From Citrus sinensis (lineage: Eukaryota > Streptophyta > Magnoliopsida > Sapindales > Rutaceae), in assembly GCF_022201045.2 (NCBI RefSeq), contig NC_068563.1, forward strand, positions 2,604,001 through 2,668,000: a stretch of 64,000 bases of DNA, given 5' to 3'. Numbering within the stretch: the stretch's first letter is position 1; each line of letters opens with the position of its first letter. The translations under genes and the position numbers were made by a program. The notes under the pieces were generated by a model, which was not told the DNA's origin, searched no databases, and saw only the letters and a list, made by a program, of their open reading frames with translations. Positions 33,779 to 46,649 of this stretch are shown piece by piece.

Positions 33779-34537
33779 TTAATCAATCTTGTTAATCCCT
33801 GTTCGCTTAAACCCAGCGTTCCTCACCGCCACCTCCATATAATTTCTCACTTCGTTTCTAATCATCTCTTGCATCACAGACAAAAACTCCAGTCCAAACG
33901 ACGGTGTATTGCTCGTTTTGTCATCATCGCTATTATTTTCCTGCTGTGAAACCGAGTCACACTTCTTCAACTCAGTTACAGGCAAGCCCAGAGTAAGATC
34001 AGTCGACACATCAAACACTTCGTTGTATCGGCACTCGCTTTCAAAAACCCTAACCGGTAGACCCGAATCACTGACGTCGGATCCGGACGGACTGCAAGAA
34101 ATGCCCGAAACAGAAACGGCCGACCTTTTCTTTTCTCTCTCATCGCTATCCTCGCTGTCTTCATCAACTCCAGCCGCCAACGCCGACCTAGTAGTCTCGG
34201 CGTATTTCCGTTTCAACGTCGAGTTCCAGTGGTTCTTGATCGCGTTATCAGTACGGCCGTTCAAGAGCCGTGCAATGGTGGCCCACTTGTTGCCATACCT
34301 GGCATGGGCTTTAATAATGATCTCGTCTTCGTCGGGCGTGAACGTCCTGTGCTCCACCTCCGGCGAGAGCTGGTTGCACCACCGGAGACGGCAAGACTTC
34401 CCGGAGCGACCGGGGATCGACTTTGATATCACAGACCAGTTCCTCGCGCCGTATCGTTGCACGAGTTTCAGCAATAGCTGGTCCTCTTCAGGACTCCAGG
34501 GGCCCTTGACCCGTTCCGATACCGAATCCCGATCCAT
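33779..34537 (-). CDS. R2R3-MYB transcription factor, subgroup 22 (MYB44/70/73/77 type) with EAR motif
   Basis: An intronless gene for a 252-residue nuclear regulator. The R2 repeat spans about residues 10-60 ([16 protein letters not shown] onward, with its tryptophans) and R3 about 61-111 ([15 protein letters not shown], then [20 protein letters not shown]). An acidic and Ser-rich linker follows. DLTLGL at 180-185 is an LxLxL EAR repression motif. Near the C terminus, [20 protein letters not shown] is the conserved tail helix of subgroup 22. Lack of introns, tail and EAR all fit MYB73/MYB70/MYB77 relatives, which act in stress, auxin and senescence responses. Subgroup assignment is firm; the exact orthologue is not. 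Confidence 0.93.
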   Translation of the reverse strand: MDRDSVSERVKGPWSPEEDQLLLKLVQRYGARNWSVISKSIPGRSGKSCRLRWCNQLSPEVEHRTFTPDEDEIIIKAHARYGNKWATIARLLNGRTDNAIKNHWNSTLKRKYAETTRSALAAGVDEDSEDSDEREKKRSAVSVSGISCSPSGSDVSDSGLPVRVFESECRYNEVFDVSTDLTLGLPVTELKKCDSVSQQENNSDDDKTSNTPSFGLEFLSVMQEMIRNEVRNYMEVAVRNAGFKRTGINKID

Positions 34538-34756
34538 TTTACAAGAACCTAGCCCCCACTAGTAACTGAAATCTGAACGAAAGAGGAGAGAATTTGGAAA
34601 GATGTGGTATTGTTTGTGAGGGCAGAGACGGAGAGTTATGAGGAGCTTAAAAAGGGAGATAGTTATGGGTAACTGACGGAGCCGGTTAACTAATACGGGT
34701 AATAAACGTTATTGGGGACCGAACGACCGGTACTAATAGGTGACCAGTTGAATTAG

Positions 34757-34765
34757 TATTTTATA
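34757..34765 (-). promoter_or_regulatory. TATA box of the MYB gene
   Basis: TATAAAATA on the minus strand, about 220 bp above the MYB ATG, implying a leader of about 190 nt. Confidence 0.5.
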
Positions 34766-34790
34766 CAGTTGTTAAAACGTCCATGCGGGG

Positions 34791-34800
34791 GCCACGTCAG
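34791..34800. promoter_or_regulatory. ACGT-core element above the MYB TATA box
   Basis: On the minus strand this reads CTGACGTGGC, a TGACGTGG word of the ABRE/bZIP-binding type, lying about 26 bp upstream of the TATA box. Subgroup 22 MYB genes are often ABA- or stress-responsive, so the site is plausible, but function is inferred. Confidence 0.45.
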
Positions 34801-34809
34801 CAGCTTCAA

Positions 34810-37800
34810 TTTCGAAGAATCCCGGTAATATATTACCGGTTAAAGTTGGAATTTCTCCAGAGAGTTCTTGGTTTCTTATTTGACTCGTTAACGGTTATGG
34901 TGACTGGGGACGTTTGGGGTCGTTATACGACACAGCCTAGGTAAACATTTTTTTTTCCTTTTTTGGGTTTAAGAAATTTTGGGGCACTCTTTGTAAATAG
35001 TAATATAATGTAAATAAGATTGAGATATAAAAATGAATATTACAACTAATATGACATATAAATGGCTTCACCATAATTTATTATGATTAAATAACGTGAA
35101 AAATGATTGTTTATTTTATCATTTTTTAACTTTATAAGTGTAATGTTAATTATTTATAAATAAGATATTTTCAGTAAACCCTTTAAATATCTGAGTTTTT
35201 CTATGGCTAACATCTATCTGGTTATGCCTTTTACTAATCAAGCGGGATATTTAGAGAAATTTTGCTAAATCTTTTAAAATGTAAGCATTTTTTTATTAAT
35301 TTTTAAAGTAAAATAATAAAAACGGATTTAAAAGTCAGATTAGATATTTAGCCTTTTTAAATATTGATTCTCTACATTATGCGAAGCAATTGACCCTCAA
35401 TTTTGAGTTAAACCAGTCAGTAAAATGAATTAATAATACGGTAAAGTACTAAAGTTAAAAAATTAAAAAATAATAATAGTTGTTGCGAAAAAAAGCCAAC
35501 GAAATGAATGTCCAAGGGTCTCCTTGGAGTTTTGCATTGAATGAGAGAATTTTCCAGCTTAAATGTAAGCATTAATAAAAAAAATTATTTATTTTAAAAT
35601 GGAATTAAATTATAATCTATCCTATACGGCTATACTCAACACTCTCGTGTAAAATAATGATAACATTATAGTTTTATTAATTCAAAATAAAAATATTAAT
35701 TTATTAAAAATTAACAATATAATTAATTTATGCTTTATCCACTCGTATCTTTTAAAAAAATTAAGATAATAAAATAAATCTTTGCTAAAGAAATGCATAC
35801 TATTAAAATTGTATATGTAATATGTGTGTGTATTAATTCTTAGATATATTTATGAGGGCCAATTATTTATTTAAACATGTATATAAGATATTATTTTTTA
35901 TTGTGCATATATAAAATTAACAACTACAATAATATTTTATATTATTAATTTTATTTTTATTAATAATTTTTTAAGATTAATGATTTTATTTCCTAATTAA
36001 TGAGAATAATTTTAGATTTTTATAATATATATGAGGACATATATGGAATTGTATTAAATATAAAAGTTATTTTCAAAATCAAATTTTAAAAAACTACTAT
36101 TTCTTTACTTTTTAGAATCTTATGTATGAATTATGATGGGGTGATTTTGGTAAAAATATTTTTTTAAAAAAAATTACTAAACACTAAAATTATCTTTTAA
36201 ATTTTCAAAATCACTTTTGAACTTTCCAAACTAACAGTGGGTATAAATTTTTGGAGATATTGAACTGAATTTAAATTCTTGAATGCATTTGTGAGTAATT
36301 TGTAAGGATAAAACTTTAGATGGTATTAAACTGAATTTGGTTATAAATATATCAATTGTATCATATCTCCAAAAAAAAATTAAAAAAAAACAAACATAGA
36401 AAGCTATGTATCGTTTCCTTGTTTTTGAAATTGTTGAACGTACATAGTAGTTAATAAAACGGAATAATCGTAAAAAGCGTGATAAATTGAGAGAGCATTA
36501 GTGAGAAACTGGAACAAGGGCTGATGTAATGTAGATAGGGACGTGGATTTGACCGAGCCAGGCTGGAAAGCATAACGTGAAGGATTTTGATTTGGTTTTC
36601 TAATTTTTTTAATCAAGATTTTCTTTTGTCAATAATGTTGGGGCAGTTGTCTGGGGAGCGGTTGCGGACTGCGAAGTGCGAAGGAAACTACGAAAGTAGG
36701 GTGACGATGAGGTGGACAAAACGACAAAAGAGGTCGCGGAATCAGAGAACCGATGATGGCCGATAAGCTGTCAGGCCAGCCTGTAAACCTGAACGGCCTA
36801 ATTGGTCACCCAAGTCCCCACCATTTTGAACCGCCGACACTGTTTCGGCGCTCTATGAGCCACTTTTAGTCACGCGGCGACGCCGTTCGCTAAACTTTAA
36901 GTAACAAACGGGACATCAGCTACAACTTACACGTGTAACCTTGCATTTGTGATTTGACTTCATCAACAGATTTTACCTTTCTATCCCTTTGATAGATACA
37001 GTCATACAGAATTTTTAGTTTTTTTCATAAACATTAAAAAGTGGAACAATAAGTTTTTCATGTTGTAAAATATGATATCAGTTTATATTAAAAAAAAAAT
37101 TTAATGAGAGCTTGTATCTTTAGTATTATTGATTGTAGTAATAATAGTGATAACAAATACAAAACAAATTGTTATGATTACAATGGCAATCATACTATGA
37201 GTCTATGATTCTCCGGCTTTTGAGCAATTATTTGAGCAATAAATTTTAATAACGTCACATGTAAATTATAATATACTTTAATGAAATCCACTCACTATTT
37301 TTAAATATTTGTTAGATGTAATATTTTAAAAAATTAAAATTGATATTTTTTTACTAAAATTTTTTACATAAATTTTATCAATCTAACAATAGATATTAAA
37401 AGTTAAAATAATATTTAATAAAAATTACTTAAGAAATCTTAGGTGCAACTGTGGCACGGTGCCACAGTTGCACCGTAGTCTGATCCAAAATTACTCATCT
37501 ACTGTTAAAATTTTTAAAATTAATAGCTTAAAATTTATGTCAAGATTTTCATTAAAAAAAATTAAATTAAAAATATCTCAACCCTCACTCACTTCAATGC
37601 GTTTTCCCAGCTTGTTTTTTTTTTTTTTTGGGGAAATAGCTATGACTCCGGTAGTTAGACAGTTATCGGTTATCACCTTATAACGGCGCGTGTAATCTCT
37701 CCCAGTAATAGCGAGTGGCGACTTTGGAAACATCACTTTCAATTCCCGTTATGTTGACGTGTACGGAGTTTCGTTCCCCCTTCGCTTTCCATAAATAATT

Positions 37801-40091
37801 TTTAGTTTAAAATTTGAATTTAATAATAAATGAATAATTTAATCACACAACGGATTTCGTAACTGGATTTTTTTCCACCCAACGCTTGGCTATGTTGGCG
37901 GTACGTTGAAGTTTAATTATCAATTGGGTCAGCTTACGAAAAGAATAAATGCGGAGACTTAATTAAGGAAACGTGTTTTATTGAAATTGACACGTGGACG
38001 TCAAGGGTTGCGCCCACACTGTAATTTGCTAAAGCCACACCTTGCAATTTGACACTGTTCACGTTACGCGTTTAGATTGATAAGTTTATGTATTATGATT
38101 CTCTTTGATCTTTATATAAATAAGTATTATTAATATAATTGGTGGTTAATAAATAAAAATAATAATTAAATTTTAACCGTTCATTAATACTAAAATATAG
38201 GTGGCACAAGATTTTTTAAAAATTAAGAGTGCTCAGATTAAAAGAGAGCATTATTAATATTTAACCAAATTATTATCAGGTTTATAATTTTGTTAGGTAT
38301 CTAAATTCCTCCGAAATTTAAACATAAAATTTTCTCAAGTGACTAAAAGATATTTCAAATGCAAATTAAATTTCTGAAAACAGTATAACTCACGGAAAAT
38401 TCAATGGTAGTCATAGTCAACACTAGAATATTTTGTATATCTCATCGCAGGCTGCCAGACATAGTATATACAAAAGTTTGTGATTAGGGGTCACATCCAT
38501 TTAAAGGTAATCACCTATTGTACCATAGATCAAGGATGCTATTAATAGTTTAATGTTTGAGGTATGTGGAACTTACCTTAGTTCACATTCTTTTGTACGT
38601 ATAAACGAACGGACTGCTTAAACAATATAAACTATCCCTTTCATATACTTTTAATTTGGACACTAGAATGGAAACTAAATAATTCAGAAACATTCTTTTT
38701 CCCCATACATTTTACCGTTTACAAGCAATATAACGTGTATAGTTGACTGATTTATATGTAATTTTAGCATGATAAACATGAGGGAGCATTGAATTATGTT
38801 GAATAATTGTCAATTAACGAGAAGACAAACTTCAAAACTTTTTGCATTGGGTTCTGACTCATGGGAATAGGGTAGGTACATTGTTACATAAAATAAGTGC
38901 TAAACACATGCTGTAGAACTCAAAACCCAGAATGTTCTGTTGGGTATATATATATATCTTCATTTTCCCTAGGCATTGCACATGTGGTTTCATTCATCAC
39001 ACATGCATGCTTATATGAATCTGATCATATGGCGAGTTGCTTTGATCCACTTAGATCAGCTTATCAATTTCCAATTCCCACGTTTGGTTCTAACTTCTAA
39101 CTCAACCACTACAATGATTTAGAACGCGAGTGAATACAAAATACAATGTGAATTTGTATGAATATAAGAGAGTCACTCGAGTCTTTTACATATATTTGTG
39201 GGTATTTTTTCCCTTTTACGTGTATTTTCTAATTATAAAAACCAAATTACTGCTCATTTCAACACGCATGCAGGCAAGGAAAGACCAACAAATACTTAAA
39301 CGGGACTAATTTAGACATAGTATATATGGGCTAACATTCATGATGCACTATAATTAAACTCATCTATAGAGCGATTCCCAATAAAAAGCCTAATCTCAGG
39401 GCAATGTGTGTATAATCTATAGATAATTATTACAAATTGTTCTAGTAATAAAAAAGAATTTGTATAAGGCTGAAGGGTTCTTGCTAGTTAAAAAAAAAAA
39501 ATTAAAAAAAAAAACAATTGAAACTTGCTAAACAAAGAATCTACAAGAGGGAGACAATATCGAACACAACCGCCCTAATCCTATGAAAACTGGAAAGAAA
39601 ACATGCTGGCGCATTAAGGTATATTATCATCTCGAAAGTGCATCGGATTTTGGGGCTGTGTGATTTTAAAATATATCGAAAACAAGCAATGGCCAGTAGA
39701 TACACGTGGATTATGAACAATCGAGGATGTTTCCTTAACCAATTTAATTAATGTGTCTCTCTTTACGAAATAATTCTTTAATGAAATGTAAAGCTTGCTT
39801 TTCCCAAGCACTGCACATGTCGCTGCCTTCATTGCCTCTAAAGGCTTAATAATTTTGTGTAATAAATTGTGTTAATTTATTGTTCAGTTGGTCAGGCATC
39901 TTGTAATAAAAAATATATATATAAGATCCTAGGGTTAAATCTCGTTCACACTAATTTAATTGAGACATTATTTTATTTAACTTTTTTGTCATTTTCGGTT
40001 TAATAAGAATTGGAAAATCATCAATTAGCCACCTAAAGATAGCGAATATTCAAAAAAAAAAAAAAATTAAATCAATTATCTATCTAAAAGT
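34810..40091. other. AT-rich intergenic DNA, no gene seen
   Basis: Strongly AT-rich through 35000-36600. A GC-richer island lies at about 36640-36930 without a coding frame, and a striking palindrome at 37442-37474. Short open frames near 36404, 37459, 38897 and 39614 have no family features. Confidence 0.45.
37442..37474. repeat. 33-bp near-perfect palindrome
   Basis: GGTGCAACTGTGGCAC and its exact complement GTGCCACAGTTGCACC are separated by a single G. The extruded hairpin would have a 16-bp perfect stem. It stands alone in AT-rich DNA; see findings. Confidence 0.9.
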
Positions 40092-40118
40092 TAACTAGTT
40101 AAGCAATCCCAACTCTAA
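40092..40118. repeat. 27-bp direct repeat, left copy
   Basis: Matches 40966-40992 at 26 of 27 positions (taactagttaagc(a/g)atcccaactctaa). The left copy ends exactly where the TIR element starts; the right copy begins 7 bp after it ends. Confidence 0.8.
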
Positions 40119-40665
40119 TGATGCGTTTACTTCATGGAATGGGAATGGAAATGGGGTGGAATGAGAATGGACTGAAATGAGAATGAACTAAAATAAGAAT
40201 GAAATTTCAATGTTTACTTGACAAAAATAAATGAGAATGAGAATGTGATGGAATACCATTGATGTGTTTACTTGACAAAATAAATAGGAATGAAGAGTGA
40301 GAATGAGAATCAATTTACCAAAATACTCATAATATTAATAATTAATAAAAATAATTAATTTATCATTATTAACAATATTATCATTATTGTTGTTATTATT
40401 ACTATTATTATTATTGTTAATATTATTTTTATTAATATTATCATTATTGACATTTATTATTATTATTAAATTTTATTAACTTTATTATTTTAGTTATTAT
40501 TAACTACTGTTAATATTATTTTTATTAATATTATCATTATTATCATTTATTATTATTTTTATTAAATTTATTATTTTAGTTACTATTAATTATTGTTATT
40601 ATTATTTTTAATTAATATCATTTTTATAATAATATTTATACATGTATCTAGATAATGAAAATTAC

Positions 40666-40696
<31 letters not shown>

Positions 40697-40958
40697 ACAT
40701 TTAAAATAATAAAATTAATTGTGATTTGAATTAGGGTAATTTGAGAAATATAAAAAAAAATTATAGGGATACAAAAGTAAACATATATTACATTCTCATT
40801 TCCAACCCCCTATGGGAATGAGATTATCATCCCTTATTCCCAAATTGTGTGGGACCTACACATTTTATTATCATTCTCAAATTACATTTTGCCAAGTAAA
40901 CATGGTTTAATTCTCATTATTTTGTTCCCATTCCTCATTGCATGAAGTCAACACACCA
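40119..40958. mobile_element. Tourist/Harbinger-like TIR element with (TTA)n core
   Basis: The left end TGATGCGTTTACTTCATG and, on the opposite strand, the right end TGGTGTGTTGACTTCATG are an imperfect TIR. TAA flanks both sides (40116-40118, 40959-40961), the 3-bp duplication expected of Harbinger elements. Subterminal gagaatgag-rich repeats are on both sides. The core (about 40330-40710) is a long imperfect TTA/ATT microsatellite. There is no transposase. Confidence 0.6.
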
Positions 40959-40965
40959 TAAATAC

Positions 40966-40992
40966 TAACTAGTTAAGCGATCCCAACTCTAA
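40966..40992. repeat. 27-bp direct repeat, right copy
   Basis: Partner of 40092-40118. Too long to be a Harbinger target duplication. Confidence 0.8.
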
Positions 40993-41130
40993 ATACACAT
41001 TCTCGTATTAATGTACAAATTTTCATGCCACGAAGGGAGCCTTTTTCGGGAATGGGTGTACTTAATGTTTCAAAAAGGTACATTTAGCACCATCCGTGTG
41101 CAGAAAAGAAATAGATGGCGTGAAGTTCAA

Positions 41131-41152
41131 TGGGCCTCCGTAGATGAGCCCA
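41131..41152. promoter_or_regulatory. Pair of site II elements above the PRKRIP1-like gene
   Basis: TGGGCC at 41131-41136 and AGCCCA (TGGGCT reversed) at 41147-41152, about 235-250 bp above the ATG. Site II words bind TCP factors in promoters of constitutively expressed genes. Confidence 0.5.
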
Positions 41153-41382
41153 AACTTGCAATCTGTTTCTTTTAACTTACCGTCACCTGTTAAGTTTCAT
41201 TTTTCATACTGAAATTTCTTTCCTCTGATGCTTTTAGCTTTACCTCGCCGTAGCATTCAGAATATCTAGAGTTGTCTAAGAAGTCGATGGAGTTTATTTA
41301 GTAACTCTATCTGGTTTGGTTCTTAATTAGTAGCTAAAAGAATACACAGACTAAACCGGAATATTGCTAGGGTTTTTGGTCC

Positions 41383-43406
41383 ATGATGTCGACGGGGAGA
41401 CCCAAAGACGGCGACTTACAACTGGCTGCGGTGGCCGATAAGTCTGACCAAGGGGCGTCGTCCACGGCGCTCGTGGAGTATGCGCCCCCGGTTTTCAAGG
41501 AGGAGGAAGAGGACATGGAGATCAAGCTCCGCCGCATCATGGAAAACGTGCCCGTTCGCGTCAGTAACACCTCCGGAAGTTCCGCCGGTTCCGGCTCCGG
41601 TGACTTTCACCAGGTAACTCTTTAGTTTAGCTTATTTTTATGGCATTTGAGCTTAAGCCTACCGAAGTCACGTTAAAATTCACAATTTTTTTTTTTTTTT
41701 TTGAGTTGATGATGTTAGAAATTTATATAACATGCGAAATTAAATATGACAATTCTCTGGTAAAAGAATTGTACGCTGATGAACCAAGCAATGCCTGCAA
41801 ATATATATGTTTTTTCTTGGCCCGATTGTAGTTGTAGAAAGCCATAAGCTGTGTCCAAGCATTTTTCTTGATGAGTATTTATTTGTTAGTGACTGGGCGG
41901 TATCTATGTTTAAACCTGGTTTGAGAAGGAATTGATTAGGCTGAAGTTAAAGATTGAGGACTAAGGGGTATGCAGATAAGGTAATTCTTGCTTGCCGTGG
42001 ATTTACTGTGGACTGATTGCAGAGGACAATTTCTGACATAATTTAGACTACCAGTGCTAACTTAATGTGGGGGGCTATCGTTACCTCCTACATTCAAATG
42101 CCAGGCTGCATAGTGTTTAGGCAATTATACATAAAATAAAGTAGCGACAAAAGTGTAGGTGTGTGATTGTCTGTGGTCTAGATTTTTGGAGTTAATATTG
42201 TCAAGAGCTTTAGTGTAGCTTAGGTTTTTAGAGTTAATATCATAATTCCAGGGAAGTTAATGCTTTCAGATAGGTTGCTACTTATTCTTAGAGATAAAAG
42301 CGGAATTTGTTATAGAATGGTGGTATGCCACCAAGGGAATTCATCTATCTTTTAAGAGTTAAATGTCTGCAGTTTTAGGGAGATGAAGATTCTTTTCCAA
42401 AGTAAAGATTGTATTCTATGCGTTACACATTTCCCCCTAACCCAGGCAATATGGTGTAGAGCAGGTTTAATACAGCTGCTGTTCTTTTCTGAGGAGCTGT
42501 TCTAACATGCTTTTTCTTATGCATAGCTTATAAGCACTTATGTCGTGAGAATGGTTGAGCCCTTTTCCCTTTTTTTATACTAGCCGCTGAAGCACCGATG
42601 GTATTGCACTTGATTTTGTTCTATTTACATTCAACTTCTTTTCATGGTGTTGGGTGTGTGACAATAAAACTAAATGCTCTGTTTATGCTTTTCTAATACA
42701 TGTGAGTTATGTGGTTTTTTTTTTTTTTTTTTGAATTACATGAGACTAATGCTCATATTACAACTCATATTGTATGAGATTACAACTGATATTTATAATC
42801 AGACAAATATTGGGATTAGTTTACATTAATTCTTATATAGCACTGTTCAGATTTTACTCTCTCTAATATTCGAGGGTGTCTACTCCACTCATATTTTGAA
42901 AGGGAAAAGACTGTCTTCACTTAATTATATACCATAATTAAGGAAGGAAATAAGCCCCTACATGCGTCGCAGGGGCTCGAACCGCTGTGAGGGCAAGGTT
43001 CTAGCCACTGGGCCAAAGGCCAAGTGGTTGTTATGTGGTTTTGTTTAAACTAGAAGACTTGCTTATATATACAAATACACATATTGGTATTTGGCTTCAA
43101 TTTAACGTCTGTTTTCTACAGTATCGGCAGATGAGACGAAAGGAGCAAGATCGGCTTTCTAGAATGGATGCTGACTACCAGAAAAGAAAAGAGTTGGCGG
43201 AATTTTGCATGAGAAGGGAAGAAAGGGTGAAAGCTGCCGAGGAACGAACAGCAAAGAAGCGATTGAAACGGCAAAAGAAAAAGCAGAGGAAGAAAGAGAA
43301 AAAGGCCAAACAGAATGCTGGCGGAGAAGAGCATCAGAAAGAAGTGTCCTCGAGTAATGATGATAGTGGGGACTCTGATAATAATGGTGAAGAGGCAGCA
43401 AAATAA
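41383..43406 (+). CDS. PRKRIP1-like nuclear protein (DUF1168 family)
   Basis: Two exons, 41383-41613 and 43122-43406, giving 171 residues; the frame is kept (phase 0) across a 1.5 kb intron. A low-complexity N terminus is followed by ALVEYAPPVFKEEEEDMEIK, then a Ser/Gly stretch. A highly basic, helical second half (YRQMRRKEQDRLSRMDADYQ onward, then KKRLKRQKKKQRKKEKKAK) follows, and the C terminus is acidic and Ser-rich. This is the DUF1168/PRKRIP1 layout; the animal protein is a double-stranded-RNA-binding nuclear factor and a component of the catalytic spliceosome. The plant role is inferred from the family. The start has two adjacent ATGs (41383 and 41386). The intron contains a SINE at 42715-43030. 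Confidence 0.88.
42715..43030 (-). mobile_element. tRNA-derived SINE, copy B (full length, in an intron)
   Basis: On the minus strand: A box TGGCCCAGTGG (complement of 43005-43015), B box GGTTCGAGCCCC (complement of 42972-42983), then a unique body and an A18 tail (T run 42715-42732 on the plus strand). The target duplication TTATGTGGTTTT is found at both ends (42707-42720 overlapping the tail, and 43031-43042). It is the best-preserved of three copies in the window and lies antisense in the PRKRIP1-like intron. Confidence 0.9.
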
Positions 43407-44021
43407 AATCAAGTTTCCCGTGAACCTAACAACTGCAGCTGGGACTATACAAATCTGATTTTTACTGTTTTTGTAGTCTAGTTTTTGCTATTCGAGCAAA
43501 GTTGGATTCCATTCACTTGTAAAATGTGAAGTTTACTGACAGAGGAAATGTGAAAACATGGATATGTGATCTGCATCTGTAGTTGCAATTTTCCCATCAA
43601 ATGCCTATTTCGGACCCTGTGATTAGCAAGCTGGACCTGGACTCGATTGTGATTTGTGAACATTCGCAAATCATAACTTTCTATTTCATGACATGCACCT
43701 TAAAACTGCTTTTGGCTCTTGTTTAAGCAAGTAAGGTGGCGGTGGTTCCGTGGTTGATCCCACCAGCCAAACGTGGCCTACCTCTTCTAATGTCATGCAA
43801 ACAAAGATACGAATCCGATGGTCCCCGTTTCTCCATGTATATTCGAGAGAATGAATGTAGTTCTAACACGGTGACCATCATATTCATTGATTTCATTCCA
43901 TCAAACCAATTCGATCCTCGATTATGCAAATTTTAAGGGCATGTTTGGATTATTTTATTACTTTTCATCTTGTAACCAAATTAAAAAGTATCATAATATT
44001 TCTCCTTAGAAAGCTTCTTTT

Positions 44022-44054
44022 TGGGCCGACTCAGTCCAATTCCAGGGCGGCCCA
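44022..44054. promoter_or_regulatory. Pair of site II elements above the reticulon gene
   Basis: TGGGCC at 44022-44027 and GGCCCA (TGGGCC reversed) at 44049-44054, about 175-205 bp above the ATG. A pyrimidine-rich leader (about 44100-44165) follows, as in many constitutive plant promoters. Confidence 0.5.
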
Positions 44055-44227
44055 GTGAAATCGCACACCAATTTTGCAGTTGTCAAAGACGTTCGTCAAC
44101 TTCTCCGTTTCTTTTATACTCTTCATCTCCCTCCCTCTCTATTTACTTCTCTTAATCTCTCTGTTTCCGTTGAGCTTTCATATACATCATCATCAGTTCA
44201 ATCAAAAACCCTTACCACAATCTGCCC

Positions 44228-45775
44228 ATGGGAGATTCTCATTCTTACGATCGCATATCCGTTCACCAAGCCCTCGGCGGCGGCTCAGGTCCCCTCCTTT
44301 CTCTTAAAATTCTCGCAAACATTTTTTTTAAATATATACATCGCTATTTATCCGTACATACAATAAGCAAACATGATTTTGATTCTTAACTGATTTGATT
44401 ATTCTAATATTCTTTTCTATTTTTATTTTTTTTGCATCTGAACACTTTGGAGTTTTTTGTTTTTATTTTAAATTATTTTGAGTTAATCATAATATTAATT
44501 ATTCGATGTAGTTGCTGACGTGTTGTTATGGAGGAAACGGTGTGGAGGTGTTGTATTGCTAGGTTCTTCCACGATTCTGTGGTTTCTCTTTGAACGAGCT
44601 GGCTATAATTTCTTGTCTTTTGTGTCTAACGTCTTGTTGCTTCTCGTCGCAATCCTTTTCTTCTGGGGCAAATCTGCTTCCCTTCTCAACAGGTAGGTTT
44701 AGTTTCTTTACTGTAGTTGTAATTTGCTGGAAACATTTCAATGCCTTGCACTTTTAGATGTAAATTATCAACTTGGATAAATAATGTTTTAGTGTTGGTG
44801 GATCAAAACCAGTCTAATGCATCAGCTGATATATAATCATTTCGCATCAGATTGTATGTAATTGTTTGTTTGAGGAGTTAGAATGTGTTGTGTTACTTTA
44901 AATACTTTGATTGGAGTAATGGCAATTGTATCGCAACAGCAAGTGCAAGTGTGCAGGCTTAATTGGTGGGCCTTTATTTGGAAGATTGCTTCCAACCGGA
45001 TGAATTAATGAAAGGATTGTAGAGAATAAGGAAGTTTTTATGATACTATATTAGAATTAGTTATGTCGAGAACAAATATGTAGGTACTTAGATTGTTCTG
45101 AGACTTGAATCTGTTGGAAAATGAAGTTGAGTTTGAGATTGAATTATGATGCGGCTTGTTTTAAGTGATGGAAGGGATTTTTTTGGTTTAGGCCTCTGCC
45201 TCCCCTTCCTGATCTGGAAATTTCAGACCAATCTGTTGTGAAGGCTGCTGATGAAATTCAAGTGTGGGTCAACCATGCTTTATCTATTGCAAGGGATATT
45301 GCCATGGGCAGAAATTTGAGCAGATTTCTTCAGGTTGGCTGTTGATCTTTTTCTGAGTTTTTTCCAGTGAGATATCATGTTTTTTTTATGTTAATCAATA
45401 GAGAAAATAATTTGAAGCGCTTCTTTCTTATGCGGGGGTTTGACCGTCAGGTTGCTTTTCTGTTGTGGGTGGTATCTTACGTTGGTAGTGTCTTCAACTT
45501 TCTTACTCTTGTCTATATTGGTGAGTTCTCTACTAATTTTATTATCATGTTTTCATAATATCTTTTATGCACAAAATTGATTATATCATTTTGTTACTTC
45601 TGCAGGGGTTCTCCTTAGTCTGTCAGTGCCTGTGTTGTATGAAAAGTTCCAAGACCACATTGACGAAAAGCTGTGCAAAATACAGAGAGTTATTCAAATG
45701 CAATACCGGAAAATTGATGAAAGCCTCCTAAAAAAGATTCCACTGCCCCAAAACAAGCAAAAGAAGACTCAGTAG
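44228..45775 (+). CDS. Reticulon-like protein B (RTNLB)
   Basis: Five exons: 44228-44288, 44512-44692, 45192-45333, 45451-45520, 45606-45775, giving 207 residues. The reticulon homology domain starts near residue 21 with [20 protein letters not shown]. It has two long hydrophobic hairpins (about 32-75 and 129-165) separated by a loop of about 55 residues that contains [20 protein letters not shown]. These hairpins wedge into the outer ER leaflet and curve tubules. The short N terminus [20 protein letters not shown] and lysine-rich C terminus fit the small RTNLB proteins (RTNLB8-13 group). From memory At2g15280 (RTNLB10) is the collinear orthologue. Confidence 0.94.
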
Positions 45776-46649
45776 GCAAGTCTGCTGCTTCCTTTGTTAT
45801 CGTACAAGTTGCTGACTCTCTCACTTTTGTAAATGTTTAGTTTGCAATGCATGAAAAATTGGGTGTTCTCTTTGCAGTTATGATGGCTTTATTTTAGGAA
45901 GATATATATCATCCAGGAGTAGTTGCATGTCTGTACGTTGCAGACTTACGGTCACAAGAATTTAATTAAATGCTCTAGGACAGAAGCATGACACATAGGT
46001 TACCGACCAAGATGTCAAAAGAAAAGTATCTACCTGTATGGGAAAGTAGTTCGTTGTCATATTTAGATGATTCTGGATTCCTCTTCTTTCTTTCTTTGTA
46101 CTGATGTAGTAATGAGTGAGGATTTGGAGATGTAAATTAGTTCCATTAATTCTGAGTATATATCTGCAAGAATAAGAGTTTTGTGGTTGCAATGTCTTTT
46201 GAAGTAGTATTATTTAGTTTAGAGCTTAAGATATTGTTTGAACTTTTGCTTGCGGTGAATTTTTGGTTCTCATTGGAGATTTGCAGATGGCTGTGTTCGT
46301 GGTAAGAATGCTGTGCCACAGCCAGAAAGTCTCCTGTTTTTGTTGACTTGATTCTCTAGACGGTTGTTTTTCCAAACAACTGCGACTTATGAGGAAATTG
46401 AGCAGTCTTTTCTTTCTGTTTAAGCTGTATTGTCTCCTCCAACATCACATGGGCCATGACCTTAATTCCTTTTTGAATGCTTCGGTTCCCTGTATGGGTA
46501 TGCATTTTATTTCAGTATGTTGCATGTTGGATGTTAGATGATGACCATAAAGCTTACGTATTGCTCTATAACTATGTTTTAGGGTAATTTTTGTTAAGTT
46601 ATAACATGATAGAGTACTTCCCAAAAAAAAATTATAATAATGGTTAGTA
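45776..46649. other. 3' flank of the reticulon gene, no gene seen
   Basis: Contains the reticulon 3' UTR; otherwise featureless. Confidence 0.4.

Noticed and set aside
43116-43412. Long minus-strand frames opposite the PRKRIP1-like second exon
   Set aside because: Shadow of the lysine- and glutamate-rich coding strand; the plus frame matches the family and splices in frame.
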